64,000 nucleotides of DNA, taken from positions 1 through 64,000 of the forward strand of contig OOIN01000041.1 of the NCBI GenBank assembly GCA_900323505.1, in the 5' to 3' direction. The DNA is from Ustilago trichophora (lineage: Eukaryota > Basidiomycota > Ustilaginomycetes > Ustilaginales > Ustilaginaceae). Below are positions 33,329-44,189 of the stretch, one piece after another. The stretch's first letter is position 1. The number at the start of each line of letters is the position of its first letter. Both the position numbers and the translations under genes were made by a program. The notes beneath the pieces are model-generated. The model ran no database searches. It was not told the DNA's origin and saw only the letters and a list, made by a program, of their open reading frames with translations.

Positions 33329-36300
33329 ATGCCGCCATCCGTGTCTAGGCTCCGAGCGCGCATCTCGGCGTCATCTCTCATGCTTCTCAGCCTCATCAGC
33401 TTGCTCGCCTGGTCTTCATCACTTGCCTCAGCTAGCCCCACCCCATCCGCTCTCGAATCACGTTCACAAATCCATTTTCTCTCCCAAGTATCTCCACAGT
33501 CGTACGATGCCTTTGCAGCACACCGAGTCAACGTCACCTTGGCAGTCATGTCAAGGTGTCCCGATGCACTCGCTTGCGAAGCCGCTTTCGATAAGGTCCT
33601 TGACCGCGTCAATTCCAAGACGCGTCTCACAATGAGCTACATTGGCTCTCTCGACCACGACAACCACTCCAAGTACGGTGCTTCTTGCATGCATGGCGAC
33701 CAGGAATGCGCCGGCAACGTCCAACAGCTCTGCGTCCAGGACGCTCTCAATCCCATCCGCGCAGGTCAAGATTTCGACCTCAGTCCAAGTGCTGCCCAAA
33801 AAATGTGGTGGAACTTCTTGCAGTGCCAAAACTTCGCAGGTCCCTCCAAGATCGGCCAAGAGGACCTTGCACAGAGGTGCTTGCGTGTCATCGATGGTCC
33901 CTCTTGGGACAAGGATGGCATCGCAAAGTGCGTTCATGGCAACAAAGGTCGCAAATTGCTCCAACACAGCGTCACCGTCTCCAAGCAGCACCATCTCGTC
34001 ACCTCTTGCACCATAGTATTCGAGAATGGCAAAAAGTGTATTCGCGATGGAGGCGCCTGGAAGAACTGCGACCTCGGACACGAGCCCGCCGACTTTATCG
34101 CCGAGATCGAACGTATCTGGTCCAACAAGAATCCTGGTCTCAAGACAACTGCCCATTCCAGCTCCACAAAGACACTGCCACACGCGGCCAGCAGGCTTGT
34201 CAAGCGACAGTCGTCTCCATCATCCACCGACAATAGTGGCTTCAACAACCCCTTTGCCGGCTCGAGCACTCCCCCCAGCGTTTTCGTAAGTATCAACTGA
34301 TTTTCACCTCGTGTCCCTCCCTTCCTCGCCCACAACACTATCCTTCGCATCATTCAACACCAACGTCATCCTGGGTTTTGATCGGACGTCGTGCTTGGCT
34401 CTCGATCGTCACAGGCCATTGGCTGTTTGTGACAATCCCACTTCGTCTCTTTGGTATGGTCATTGTGCAGCAGCTCAACCCTTTGTCTTACCCCCATCTC
34501 TTGTCTCCCTTCCTGTTCCATATACCGTTTCGCTCTCTCGCTCCCTCTCTGCCACGCGGCTCTTCTTTTCGTTCGCTTTGCTGCCATCGCTGTTGCAGAC
34601 ACTGATCATTGGTTAGTACACTCTCTTCCCACTTCTGTTCGTCCCCTCCTGCATCGTCAGCGTCGCCTTCAACCCCAAACATTCTTTCGTGACATCCCTC
34701 GTCTCGCCAAGAGGCAGAGCACAGGTGGCTTCCAGTTCCAAGGTCCTAACCTCCCCGTTCCCTTCCTCGCCTTTGCCATCACAGCTATCGCACTCTTCGT
34801 CATCGTCGTTTGCTTCGTCCTCCTGAGAATCATCATGCGCAACCGACGCCTCCGCCGCCTTGGATTGCTTCCCGAAGGCCCTTTCGATCGTTTGCTAGGC
34901 CCAACCAGGGAGATCGAGGACACCCTCCCGCCACCCAAACTCCTCGAGGCTCGCATTGCCCACGACTTCCGACCTGCCGCCTACGATGCTGAAGTCAAAG
35001 CTAAGGGATGGGATGCCGTCATGCCCATCTCGGCAGCCGTGCCTCCCGTGCTTTACTCGGACCTCTTTCCAAAGGGCAAAAGTCCGGACAACAGCGCCTC
35101 GAATGGGGTGACGGATGGCGAAAACGCAAACACCACCACTCAGAACGGCTTCTCCTATCCTCCCCCCTCTGTATCCACTGGTGGCTTGACCCGTCGCTTG
35201 CACGTCCCAGCTTTCCTGCGTCGACATGGAGACGGTAGCCAACACGACGATGCTGCAGGCAACACCCACAATGGAACTGGCACGGAAACGGGAGCCAAGG
35301 CGACCGATGGAGAATCGAAAGGCATCAAGGCTGATACAAGCACGCCAGCTTCCGTCAACGTGACGGTTTTGATTGCGATGCCATCGCAGCGAACCGTCTT
35401 TCCTACGACAGGCACTCTCAAGTCGCAGCGCTCGCTCAACATGGACGGACTCACGTCGTACAAAATCGATGAGGCGGAAGAAAGCGCCGACGGATCTCGC
35501 AGTCTTAGGCGAACAGCCAGCGTCAAGAGTTTCCGCACAGCAGCTTCGTCCAAGAGCATCGGTGACGCGCGCAGGGAGGCCTTCTTCAACAAGATGAACG
35601 ACGAGGGAGGAAACACGGAAGCAAACGATATCCACACTACCCATCTCGATGATGAAGATGAGGAAGAGCTGCCAGAGCTTGTGTTTGGAACAGCCAGTGT
35701 ACCCATCTTCACTCGCATCACTGGCGCCGACGCAGCAGGAAGGCATCCCTTTGCCGGCACCGCCGAGGCGTACCAGCCACTTCGATCCGAGCTGATCCGC
35801 CTCGTGACGACTGCCCACGAGGCACGCGAGCGCAAGGCTGCTATGGAAGCCGCAGCCAAGCAGGCGGAGAAGGACGCTGCCAATGCCGACGACGGTCAGA
35901 CGACTATTGACGAGAGATCCACCAACCAAGGACAAACAGCTGCCAATGCCAACAATGGCGTCGCTGCAGCTGACGGTCGTCGTGTCAGTGCTAGCGAGAC
36001 CATCGACAGCGAGACGGCAGCCATCATCGGCTCGCCAGGCGTCTCCACTGTTCCCGTATCGCACCAGGAGGGGCTCGGCAACGTAGTCAGTCGCATGATG
36101 ATGCCCGAACCTACTCAGCACGGCACCTCCGCATCTTCCCCCATGCCAGCAACTGCCTTCGGCGTGCACCGCTTTTCAGAAGACCCGCGACCCAGCATTG
36201 GCGTCAACTCGAACCTGTCCCGGGATGACACCTCTACATCCGTGCCTGGCGACGCTCACGCAGCGCCGTACAACACCTCCACGCTGACGTTGGATCCTCT

Positions 36301-36373
36301 GCTTGGTGACAGCGCTGGCTCTTACACCGGCTCGAATCTCCGCAACACAAGCGTCCCGGAGAGGACTGCCTGA
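33329..36373 (+). CDS. GILT-like thiol-reductase domain joined to a membrane-anchored tail
   Basis: Frame one (33329-34285) encodes a signal peptide (SLMLLSLISLLAW) and a GILT-type domain: VTLAVMSRCPDALACEAAF with a C-x5-C pair, CMHGDQECAGNVQQLC (the family's CQHG..ECxxN signature) and several further cysteines. It meets a GTAAGT donor at 34286. Frame two is open up to 36373. It has no ATG before its membrane helix (PFLAFAITAIALFVIVVCFVL), so it needs an upstream exon. An acceptor at 34659-34660 would join the two in phase through a 375-base intron. The model is a type I membrane protein of about 890 residues: lumenal GILT domain, linker with two KRQS dibasic sites, one helix, and a long disordered cytosolic tail. 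Alternatives: two genes, with the GILT frame ending shortly after 34286 and the second gene starting from an exon I cannot find. GILT proteins reduce disulfides in acidic compartments. Confidence 0.6.
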
Positions 36374-36533
36374 GGTAGCCAAACAGCGAAATCCCCGTCC
36401 CGTTCTTGTACTTTTCCTGTTGCATTCCGGATCTGCACGTTGTTAATGATACCATGTCTTTCTGTTCATCAGTTACTTTCTATCCTGTGAGCTTGCAGCT
36501 CTTTAGTTCAAATGCTAATCACATCGTGAAAAA

Positions 36534-36662
36534 AGGATAAATCCGTCACGAAGCCACCCTTGAAGCCACCCTAGGTGGCTACCGAACCCACGCGGGGTGG
36601 CTTCGCAGGAAGCCAGCCAATTGGGGGTGCCTTCAAGGGTGGCTTCAAGACGGATTTATCCT
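36534..36662. mobile_element. 129-bp terminal-inverted-repeat element (MITE-like)
   Basis: The ends AGGATAAATCCGTC and GACGGATTTATCCT are perfect inverted repeats of 14 bases. The similarity continues inward with mismatches (both arms contain GAAGCCACCCTTGAAG) to about 40 bases. The centre holds further GAAGCCACC copies in both orientations. No coding capacity and no clear target-site duplication were seen. It lies between two converging genes. Confidence 0.6.
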
Positions 36663-36986
36663 CTTCTACCGATGTGAATGATTTTGTCTAAATCTTGCCC
36701 AACGTCCTGGACGAGCCACTTTTTCCGGAGGAAGGTACATCGCCTTTTTCTCGTCGATCGGGACGGGCATGGTTTGGTAATGCAAATGAGAATTGTGGAA
36801 ACATGTGACAGACTGGCTAGAATACAAGTGCAAGAGGCAAGACGGGAAGGATGTTGAAGAAGTTGCCATGATGGAGTAGAAAAGGCGTAGTGAATTCAAG
36901 ATGCAGGCGGTCTTGAGGGTATCGTGATGTCGGTAACGCGTCGAGCGCACTGGACGGTAACAAGAAGGTCTGCGTTGGTCGTTCAT

Positions 36987-39191
36987 TTAGCTCGAGACAA
37001 GCATAGCGTCCACTGCTGCTTCCTCGTCAGGATCTGCAGCTGTATCTGCGACGTCGCTCGCTGGATTGCTAGAGGTTTGATTACGGTCGACCAAATCCGA
37101 GACATGCGACGTCTTCATGTCGGCTGCGGTCTCGTGCGATTGGTTTGTTGAAGGAGTTTCATGGTCACTGCGAAGCTTGACGGAGCCTTTGGAAGATGCT
37201 GTCTGACCGCTGAGCCGAGAAGACGTATCAGGGGCCGATCGTTGCGGGCGTTTTCGCAATGGAAGCTCTGCCCAGCATTCTTTGCGACACGTTGGGCAGG
37301 TGACCCACTTGCCAACAGTGGTGCGCTCGTCCGCCTCGACATCTGCGTCTTCCGACTGTGAATCATTCTGAGCAAAAGCGTCAGAAGAGGTGTCTTCCTC
37401 GCCGCCCATGATGGCGTCTAGGTCGCTTGCACAAGTGAGATCGTTCTCAACACGCATGCTGGTGCAAAGACAGTCAAGATGGACTTCGTGTCGACATGGT
37501 GTGAGTTTGACAAGGTCAGTCGTGACGCCGTCGCTGGTTTCAGGAAGATCGTGGTGACCGTCGTCACCATGTGACGACGCTGGATAGCGCGGAAGACATG
37601 CAGGGGCATCGCAGCGCCATCCGCGCTGGCGTTCTCGAGCACGAACGTCTTCACGAAGAGTTGTGTGGACTGGCGCAGAGGAAGTTGCAGCCGACTTTGA
37701 AGAGGTAGGCGAGGAAGCGTGCGTGGTGCGATGCGTTGTGGTCGGATCAAGGCTGGCGCGACAAAATGGACAGGTCCACTGCGAGGGAGGAAGTTTAGCC
37801 AACCAATCGCGCAGGCAACCAGCGTGAAGCGTGTGGTGACCGTGACAGGGCACAGCGACAACAGCTTCATCTTGGCTCCTGGGTCCGTCGATCCATTCTG
37901 GTCGGTCTTCAGCCTGGTAGTTGTCGAGGCAGACGCCGCAGCCGAGCAGAGCATCTTGGTCGTCGGCGCTTGAGGAGTCAGCAAAGCCGCCGATGCTGCC
38001 CATGCCTAGCCTGGCCATGCGAGCGCGCAGTTCTGCATCAGCACGCTCGAGCTGCTTGACATACTTTGCAGCCTTTTCAGGGTCCGGTTGCTCAGGCTCA
38101 GGCGGAGCGGTGAAGTGAATGTCGAGTATGATGCGAAAAGGAGGACCAGCAACGAGACGTGGTTGCTGTGAATTGGGAGCATCGGGCGATGGACCGCCTG
38201 GAGGGCTTCCTGGGGTCACTTGAGCGATAGGCCAAGCGGTCTGAGTGTTGGCATCATAGATGAAGGAGAAGGGCAGGGGTGAAGCTCCAAAGGGGACAAA
38301 AAGCGGCGAGATAGGAATATGGCCCTCGGGATGAGAATGAGAGTGCGGACTGGCAGACGTTGCACCTGGGTTGGCGCCTGGTTGAGCGGTAGGATGCGTA
38401 GTGGCTTGAGAGGTGCTTCCGTGACCGTGACGGCCGGGCGATGCTGGAGAGGTGGTGGATGAAGGCTGTGAATCGCTTTGTCTCTGGGTGTTGGGCTGCG
38501 AATGCGAAGGCGGATCAGGCTCTCGACGAGGTAGTGGCTGCGGATGGAAGGCCAAAAGTGCGGGATTTCCATCTGGGCCGTTGAAAGGCAAGCGGAAGAA
38601 GACAGGAGGGCGTGGCAATCCACTCTCGTCAGTGTCGGGATGGGTATCAGAGGCATGTGGACGTTGAGCATTCGGATGAGATGCTGCAGCTGGGACATGT
38701 GTGGATTCAGCGGATGGAGCATTCATGTTCTGCGTTGCATGAGATTGTGGAGATGGTGAATGAGCGGAAGTGTCAGAGATACCAGAGGTATGAACAGGCG
38801 CAGATGTGTCGGAGGCTACTGGCAGCTGAGCAGCATGGACGGAATCAGGAGGGCTGCGCGGAACTACATTGCGAAGTCTGGCCATGAAATTTTCCCAGAG
38901 CGTTGTGGCGGGTGCAGATTCGCTTTGTGACGTAGACGAGACCGCGTGCTGAGTGTCAGACTGCTCGTTGCTCGAGGAAGAGGCTGGCCGAGGCTGATGA
39001 GCTGGGACCGAGTTGAAAGCGGTTGTGGAAGTTGAGACGGAAGACGACGACGATGATGATGATGATGTAGGTGCTGCGAGTTGTTGTGTGTCCGACGACG
39101 ATGGTGCTTGCGCGCTATTCAGCTGCGGCTGGTCATCTGAAGATCGAGGCTGAGAGTTGGAACTCGAAGAGAAGGAGGTTGGATGCTCCAT
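36987..39191 (-). CDS. Protein with two RING-like zinc fingers, putative ubiquitin ligase
   Basis: Single-exon gene for 734 residues. The first half is disordered (Ser, Pro, Gln, His). A RING-H2 domain follows in the middle: C-x2-C in CGVCLDNY, then PCHGHHTLHAGC and WTCPFC. A second RING-like set lies downstream: a Cys pair in CDAPAC, PCRHEVHLDC, and CPTCRKEC, with a long acidic insert between the last pairs. RING proteins recruit ubiquitin-conjugating enzymes; the substrate is unknown. The tail is again disordered. Start ATG at 39191 opens the low-complexity N-terminus and is the first ATG. The order RING-spacer-RING resembles, but does not match, the RBR arrangement; no IBR motif is clear. 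Confidence 0.82.
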   Translation of the reverse strand: MEHPTSFSSSSNSQPRSSDDQPQLNSAQAPSSSDTQQLAAPTSSSSSSSSSVSTSTTAFNSVPAHQPRPASSSSNEQSDTQHAVSSTSQSESAPATTLWENFMARLRNVVPRSPPDSVHAAQLPVASDTSAPVHTSGISDTSAHSPSPQSHATQNMNAPSAESTHVPAAASHPNAQRPHASDTHPDTDESGLPRPPVFFRLPFNGPDGNPALLAFHPQPLPRREPDPPSHSQPNTQRQSDSQPSSTTSPASPGRHGHGSTSQATTHPTAQPGANPGATSASPHSHSHPEGHIPISPLFVPFGASPLPFSFIYDANTQTAWPIAQVTPGSPPGGPSPDAPNSQQPRLVAGPPFRIILDIHFTAPPEPEQPDPEKAAKYVKQLERADAELRARMARLGMGSIGGFADSSSADDQDALLGCGVCLDNYQAEDRPEWIDGPRSQDEAVVAVPCHGHHTLHAGCLRDWLAKLPPSQWTCPFCRASLDPTTTHRTTHASSPTSSKSAATSSAPVHTTLREDVRARERQRGWRCDAPACLPRYPASSHGDDGHHDLPETSDGVTTDLVKLTPCRHEVHLDCLCTSMRVENDLTCASDLDAIMGGEEDTSSDAFAQNDSQSEDADVEADERTTVGKWVTCPTCRKECWAELPLRKRPQRSAPDTSSRLSGQTASSKGSVKLRSDHETPSTNQSHETAADMKTSHVSDLVDRNQTSSNPASDVADTAADPDEEAAVDAMLVSS

Positions 39192-40252
39192 TTTGATAGA
39201 ACAGAAAGCGGCATAGGATGGTAGCCTTCGAAGGATAGGTTTGGATTGATGCGTGATGGTGTGGGGATGTTAGAAAAGGCTCAAAGTGTGTGATGTGTGG
39301 TTGCCAGATGAAGGTGTGGTGGTGGAAAGACGGATGAGGCGGTGCGTTGTGATTGTGCAAAATAAAGCTTTCAGTACTGCTACTGCTGCTGCTGCTGCTT
39401 ATTTCCGGCCGGCGACGAATTGATAGCCGATGCACAGTCACAGGAGTCACCTCCGCTCCACTTGTTTTTTTTTTTTTTTTGTTGGAACGTCCTTGCCTTG
39501 TGTCTGATTCACAACGAGTTGTTCACCGGCCAAGTCTTAGGGAAAGGTTGCTTGTGGCTGGTGTAGCATTGATTACTGAAAGCCAAAGTGGATACAGTTA
39601 GCGAAAGCCAGGGTGCGTATGCACGTACTGTAAAGTAGCTCCACGTCGTAAGTTACGTGTACGATATGAGCTAATAATCTGCATTGGCTGTGTGACAGCT
39701 TCCACAAGCTTCTGGCACTATCGCAATTGACAATTTTTTGATAGTGTGAGATCTGGACGTAATCACATCTTGGTTCAAAAATGCTGCGTACAGTGTGTCG
39801 AAATCAACAGGGTCCAAGTTGAAGTCGGTGCATTCATTCATCTTTCAACTTTCAAATTGAATCAACACCAATGCAGTCGTGTTTGAATACAATTTCCTTT
39901 GCTGCATGCACCCTGCAGATCATCCGAAAGCCACTCAGGGGCATGCTGCTAACTTACTTTGAGCCCTCCTATCCTCCTTGACTTTGTCCCACCACCTTAG
40001 CTTGAATCGACCCCTGAAGTACTCGTGTACGACTGTCTTGGCATCATGAGAGTTCATATGCTCGTGCCTTGAGCGTATCTTCCACACATTTCACTAACTA
40101 CCTTCAACCACCAGCGGCGCGGCACAGATTATTCAGACCAGCACCCGCTCGCTCAATATATATCCACAGCGCCATTTGACAATTATCATTCGTCACTCGT
40201 CACACATACAACACACTGTCCATTGCGTTCTCTCGACAACAGAGCCACAGCA
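39192..40252. other. Divergent intergenic region
   Basis: About 1.06 kb between the RING gene and a large unknown gene. It holds a TGC-type trinucleotide run near 39380-39397, a T-run at about 39465-39480 and one TACTGTA copy at 39626-39632. It is AT-richer than its flanks. No gene seen. Confidence 0.55.
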
Positions 40253-43200
40253 ATGTCCACTACCACCTCGACAAGGCCATCGCGCTCAGCGCTGCCTCGC
40301 TCGCTACCTACCCTCACTGTCTTCACCCATCCTGCCGCCCGTCTTGTCAAAACAGTTCCACAGCTCCAGCCCCCTGCACGCGTCAACGGACATGTTCCCA
40401 GAGACACTCTCGGTGTCGGACGTGCGTCCTCATCTGATGTCGTTCTCACCCATGTCTATGGACCTCTGTCCATCCTTGTCGTTCCCGATCCGCTCGATCC
40501 CACCATCGCCACCCTCGTCCTGTCCGTTGGATTCCAGGACGCATTGCTTCACGGTGCTGCAAGACGCTTTGTTCTTCCCTTCCGCTCTTTTCAACGCGAT
40601 CAACTCTCCGGCCAGCTCATCTCTCAGTCCAAGATCAAAGGTTTCGACGCCGCCCATCGCTCCATCTACCCAGGTCTTGGCGCCGGCCTCAAAGGCTTGG
40701 ACGGCGGCAGCTTCTGGTTCTTCGAAGATGTCGGTGAGCAAGGTGCATTCGATAGGTACAGGTGGGAGAAGGATGGCGTTGGTCGTCGTGCAATCTGGAC
40801 AGTATGGCTCATTAGCACTCCAGCCCCTGTTGTCCTCCATGTCCAGAACCTCCTCCAGTCCTATCCGGCGTCTGTCCCTCCCCTTCCGCCCTGGTTGAAG
40901 CAGAACAACGGTTTCCCTTGGCAGGACAGCTACATTGCTCTCAATCAAGCCCCAAACATATCGCTCCCTATCCATGAGGACAAGATTCCACCGAACATCG
41001 ATGGCATTGCTGCCGAGCCTTCATCCTCACCTACAGCCCCTATCTCACATCGTTCTCTGCCCTCGATCCCTCACAGCCCAACCAAGCCAGAGCCATTTTT
41101 TTGCGTCGATAAGCATGAAGCATCCCAGCTAGCACCAGCAGCTACACCAAAAGAGATAGATGGTCATGTCTCGACCTCGCACACCTTTGAACAGGTTATG
41201 CTCGCAGCGAATCATCAATTAGCTCTTGCCGACGGTGTCACTGAAACAACTCTGGCGAACGCTGAGAACACACAAAGTACACCAACAAAGTCAAAGCTGT
41301 CAGTGCGATCAAAACATCTTCGCGATGGGTCCTCTTCTGTCACCATTGGCGATGCACCCGAGGTCATCTTGCGCGGCGCAAGCCGTGCTGCTACCATTCC
41401 TCAATATAGAAACAGCTTGGTCGCCGTTGACAACCTCACAGGACAAATTATTGGCGTGTTGGCCTCGCACATCAACCTCGACTCACCACCTACGGATCCC
41501 ACTCAGATCAAACATACAGATAGCAGCGATGAGGCCAAAGCTGACGTGGAAGAGGAAGATGAAGCACAGACTCCTCTCGACGAGCACACTCGCATCCTGC
41601 AGCACAAAGCGCCCGAGCTCGTTCTAGGTCTGAATACCGATCAGGCTCTGCTGTCCAAGAGTTCTGATGACCCTGTCGACAATCAAGACAATTTGGTCAC
41701 GCCTCAAGCCAGTGCTTTTGTCTATCGCCCCATGTCGGTCTATCGCGATGCAGCTACCACCTGTATTCCATCACGACCTCCTTCCATCCTCGCCGCAGAC
41801 ACGTTTGCCCCACCGCCTCTGCCTCCAAAACACTCAGCACTCCGTGGTGCTCGTATAGCAGCCGATTCCAGCGCAGATGCTGCTCCCTCGCGCCGCACCA
41901 GCACTGCTTCAGCTGCCTTCTTCAGCGCAGACTCGGATGCCGAAGCCATGTCCAGCTACGACTCGGATGCGCTCGAAATCGATGCTCGCACCATCACTCA
42001 CGATAATCTTCCTGCAAGCTTTATTTCGATCCGTGGAAAGGCAGCCAACGACATTGAAAGGCACCGACCAGAGCTGCTTCAAGACCATGATGCAGACGAT
42101 GGTGCGGCTTCTGACGCGAGCGGCAGCACGGTCGGGGGACCTGCTGTTCGAATGTGGCGTAAGGCAAGGGGCAAGACCAAGAAGAAGCCAGGCTCCAAAG
42201 CTGCCGCTGTCACCAGCCCTTCCACCCACACCCATATACGGCAGAGCCTTAAATCTAGGCAGGCGAGCGAACTTTCGGATCGCACAAGCAAAGCGGAAAC
42301 GGCTCTGGAAGGCCTTTCGGACATTGATGCAAATCTCCAGGCTGAGCAAGAGGCACCAGCCAATCTCGACTCTGCTCACAATGACCAGTCTGATGCGATG
42401 CCCATTGCCGAAGACCGCACCACCCCTTTGCACAGACCCAAAACTGGGCCAGGATACCACCTCCCTCGCACAGCCCTCCGTACGGATGAAGTGCGCTCCA
42501 TCGAGGACCGCGTCTGGCGCGAGGCCCTCGACGGTGGACAGCTGCCCATCGACGCGCCGTACACCCACCTGGCAGCTCGTGGCGATGCAGGCTTCTACCC
42601 ATCTTCTATCTTATCGAGTCCACGCTCGTTCGCAGATGGTTCTGCCATCGAGCTACTTTCTGCCGAAGACAAAGCTCGCGAATCGCGAAAGAAGAAAGAA
42701 AAGCAGCATCAGCAAAACCAGCGCGCAGAGAGGCTCAAGAACATGCAAGGTGGCACGGTACTCATCGAGTTCCTTGCTGGGTCTAGCCGAATTGGTGCCA
42801 GCCTGATCCGCAGTGCTGGGCTTCACGGAGGCAGCGCTGACCTCGATCGCACAGTCAAGACATTGGACGCAGAAATAGCATCAAAGTCGGACGACTTGGG
42901 CTCCAATGTGCTTGGCTATGTGCCTCTTCTTCCGCAACACCTACTGTCATTCTTTGGTCTTGTCTCTTCCATCACGTCGCCATCTGCGGCCAAAGACAAC
43001 GTCGATCTTTCCAGCTCGAGGTCTGAAGCGCCGGCGGCAACGGCGGCGTCGAGTTCATACCTCCCTAGCCTTCGCCTCCCTGCTTTCGGCGGCTTGCTCA
43101 ACGATGCATCCGACTGGGTCTCGAACCTCTTCACCTTCAACACATCCGCGCCCTCTTCCTTCTCTACTCGAACCACTGAAGCTGACGCACCAGCGGATCT

Positions 43201-43522
43201 GTCGAAAGCCGAAGAATGGGAATACGCGATCCCAGACTTTGATCCAAACAGTATGGCGAGCACGCCAAGACCCATCTACCGTCGCAAGCGACCCATTCCG
43301 TCTGCGATGAACGGATTCAACATCAACAAACTCAATGTCTCTCCCTCCACCGAGGCCTATAGTGCTCCGAAATCAGAATCATCTTCACCACAGCCCCAAC
43401 CGGGCGCAGGATCAGCAGTAGCAAACGAGCAACGCTATTCCATCCTTCACATTGACAGTCTCGGCATCGGACGCAGAGCATTCCTCCGTGGCATGCCTGA
43501 GCTCGAAGGTCTCCGCTTTTAA
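40253..43522 (+). CDS. Large protein of unknown function
   Basis: Single-exon gene for about 1,089 residues from the ATG at 40253 (MSTTTSTRPSRS). The frame is open 30 bases upstream, but this ATG has the better context. The first 220 residues look globular, with hydrophobic strands and aromatic clusters (GGSFWFFEDVGEQGAF, AIWTVWLISTPAPVVL), which could be a beta-sandwich domain. The middle 600 residues are disordered, acidic and Ser-rich. A second structured block begins near a Lys-rich helix (ESRKKKEKQHQQNQRAERL) followed by a small-residue-rich hydrophobic segment (TVLIEFLAGSSRIGASLIRSAG). A Leu/Pro-rich hydrophobic stretch and an aromatic-rich tail follow. I do not recognise the family and assign no function. 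Confidence 0.8.
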   Translation: MSTTTSTRPSRSALPRSLPTLTVFTHPAARLVKTVPQLQPPARVNGHVPRDTLGVGRASSSDVVLTHVYGPLSILVVPDPLDPTIATLVLSVGFQDALLHGAARRFVLPFRSFQRDQLSGQLISQSKIKGFDAAHRSIYPGLGAGLKGLDGGSFWFFEDVGEQGAFDRYRWEKDGVGRRAIWTVWLISTPAPVVLHVQNLLQSYPASVPPLPPWLKQNNGFPWQDSYIALNQAPNISLPIHEDKIPPNIDGIAAEPSSSPTAPISHRSLPSIPHSPTKPEPFFCVDKHEASQLAPAATPKEIDGHVSTSHTFEQVMLAANHQLALADGVTETTLANAENTQSTPTKSKLSVRSKHLRDGSSSVTIGDAPEVILRGASRAATIPQYRNSLVAVDNLTGQIIGVLASHINLDSPPTDPTQIKHTDSSDEAKADVEEEDEAQTPLDEHTRILQHKAPELVLGLNTDQALLSKSSDDPVDNQDNLVTPQASAFVYRPMSVYRDAATTCIPSRPPSILAADTFAPPPLPPKHSALRGARIAADSSADAAPSRRTSTASAAFFSADSDAEAMSSYDSDALEIDARTITHDNLPASFISIRGKAANDIERHRPELLQDHDADDGAASDASGSTVGGPAVRMWRKARGKTKKKPGSKAAAVTSPSTHTHIRQSLKSRQASELSDRTSKAETALEGLSDIDANLQAEQEAPANLDSAHNDQSDAMPIAEDRTTPLHRPKTGPGYHLPRTALRTDEVRSIEDRVWREALDGGQLPIDAPYTHLAARGDAGFYPSSILSSPRSFADGSAIELLSAEDKARESRKKKEKQHQQNQRAERLKNMQGGTVLIEFLAGSSRIGASLIRSAGLHGGSADLDRTVKTLDAEIASKSDDLGSNVLGYVPLLPQHLLSFFGLVSSITSPSAAKDNVDLSSSRSEAPAATAASSSYLPSLRLPAFGGLLNDASDWVSNLFTFNTSAPSSFSTRTTEADAPADLSKAEEWEYAIPDFDPNSMASTPRPIYRRKRPIPSAMNGFNINKLNVSPSTEAYSAPKSESSSPQPQPGAGSAVANEQRYSILHIDSLGIGRRAFLRGMPELEGLRF

Positions 43523-44189
43523 GTCCTCCCATACCCTTTCTGCCTGATTTGCTGCCTTTGTCTTCGGTCAGACTTGTTTTTTTTTTTTTTTTTTTCCTGT
43601 ACGAGCTTGTGATTCGTCTTCATGACTCCTGGTGCTTGTTTTGTATATCTTTTTCACACTCGAAACGATGATTTTGACGATGACAGCGCGCTTGGCTTGG
43701 GTACGACTCAAGACGTTTGTTGAAGAAGAAGGACGGAAGCCTTGGTGCATCTGCGTCAATTCTGATTCGACAGACAAGCACGCTGACGTCTGTGAACCAT
43801 GCCAGAGGAATCATCACCAGAACGAATCGAGACTTGACGTCCAAATAGCATGGTGTGTTGCAACGGTCACTCGCTACGCCGAGCTTGCGGCAGAGCCTAA
43901 CAATGTGCAGTATATTAGCATACCTGTCGAGAGCTTACCAGCCTTCATTCTGCCTTGAACATTCGGGATCGACACTTACCCAGTTGTCCTTGCGAGCGTG
44001 CGATGCTTTCATGTTTCTTGTGCATGTGCGTTCAGAGGGCTATCGAACAAGGATGAAATGCGAAACCTTATGATCCCTCACATCACCTTAGTCAAGTCGC
44101 ACAATGGTATTTCACGGTAACCTGTCTGGTGTGTTCATCGCAGAATTTCGATTGATACGGGCAGGCAATGCAAGGATCGTACAACATGT
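43523..44189. other. Convergent 3' region, no gene seen
   Basis: About 670 bases between converging genes. A T-run of about 19 bases at 43577-43595 lies near the end of the unknown gene and could contribute to 3'-end formation. Nothing else noticed. Confidence 0.5.
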
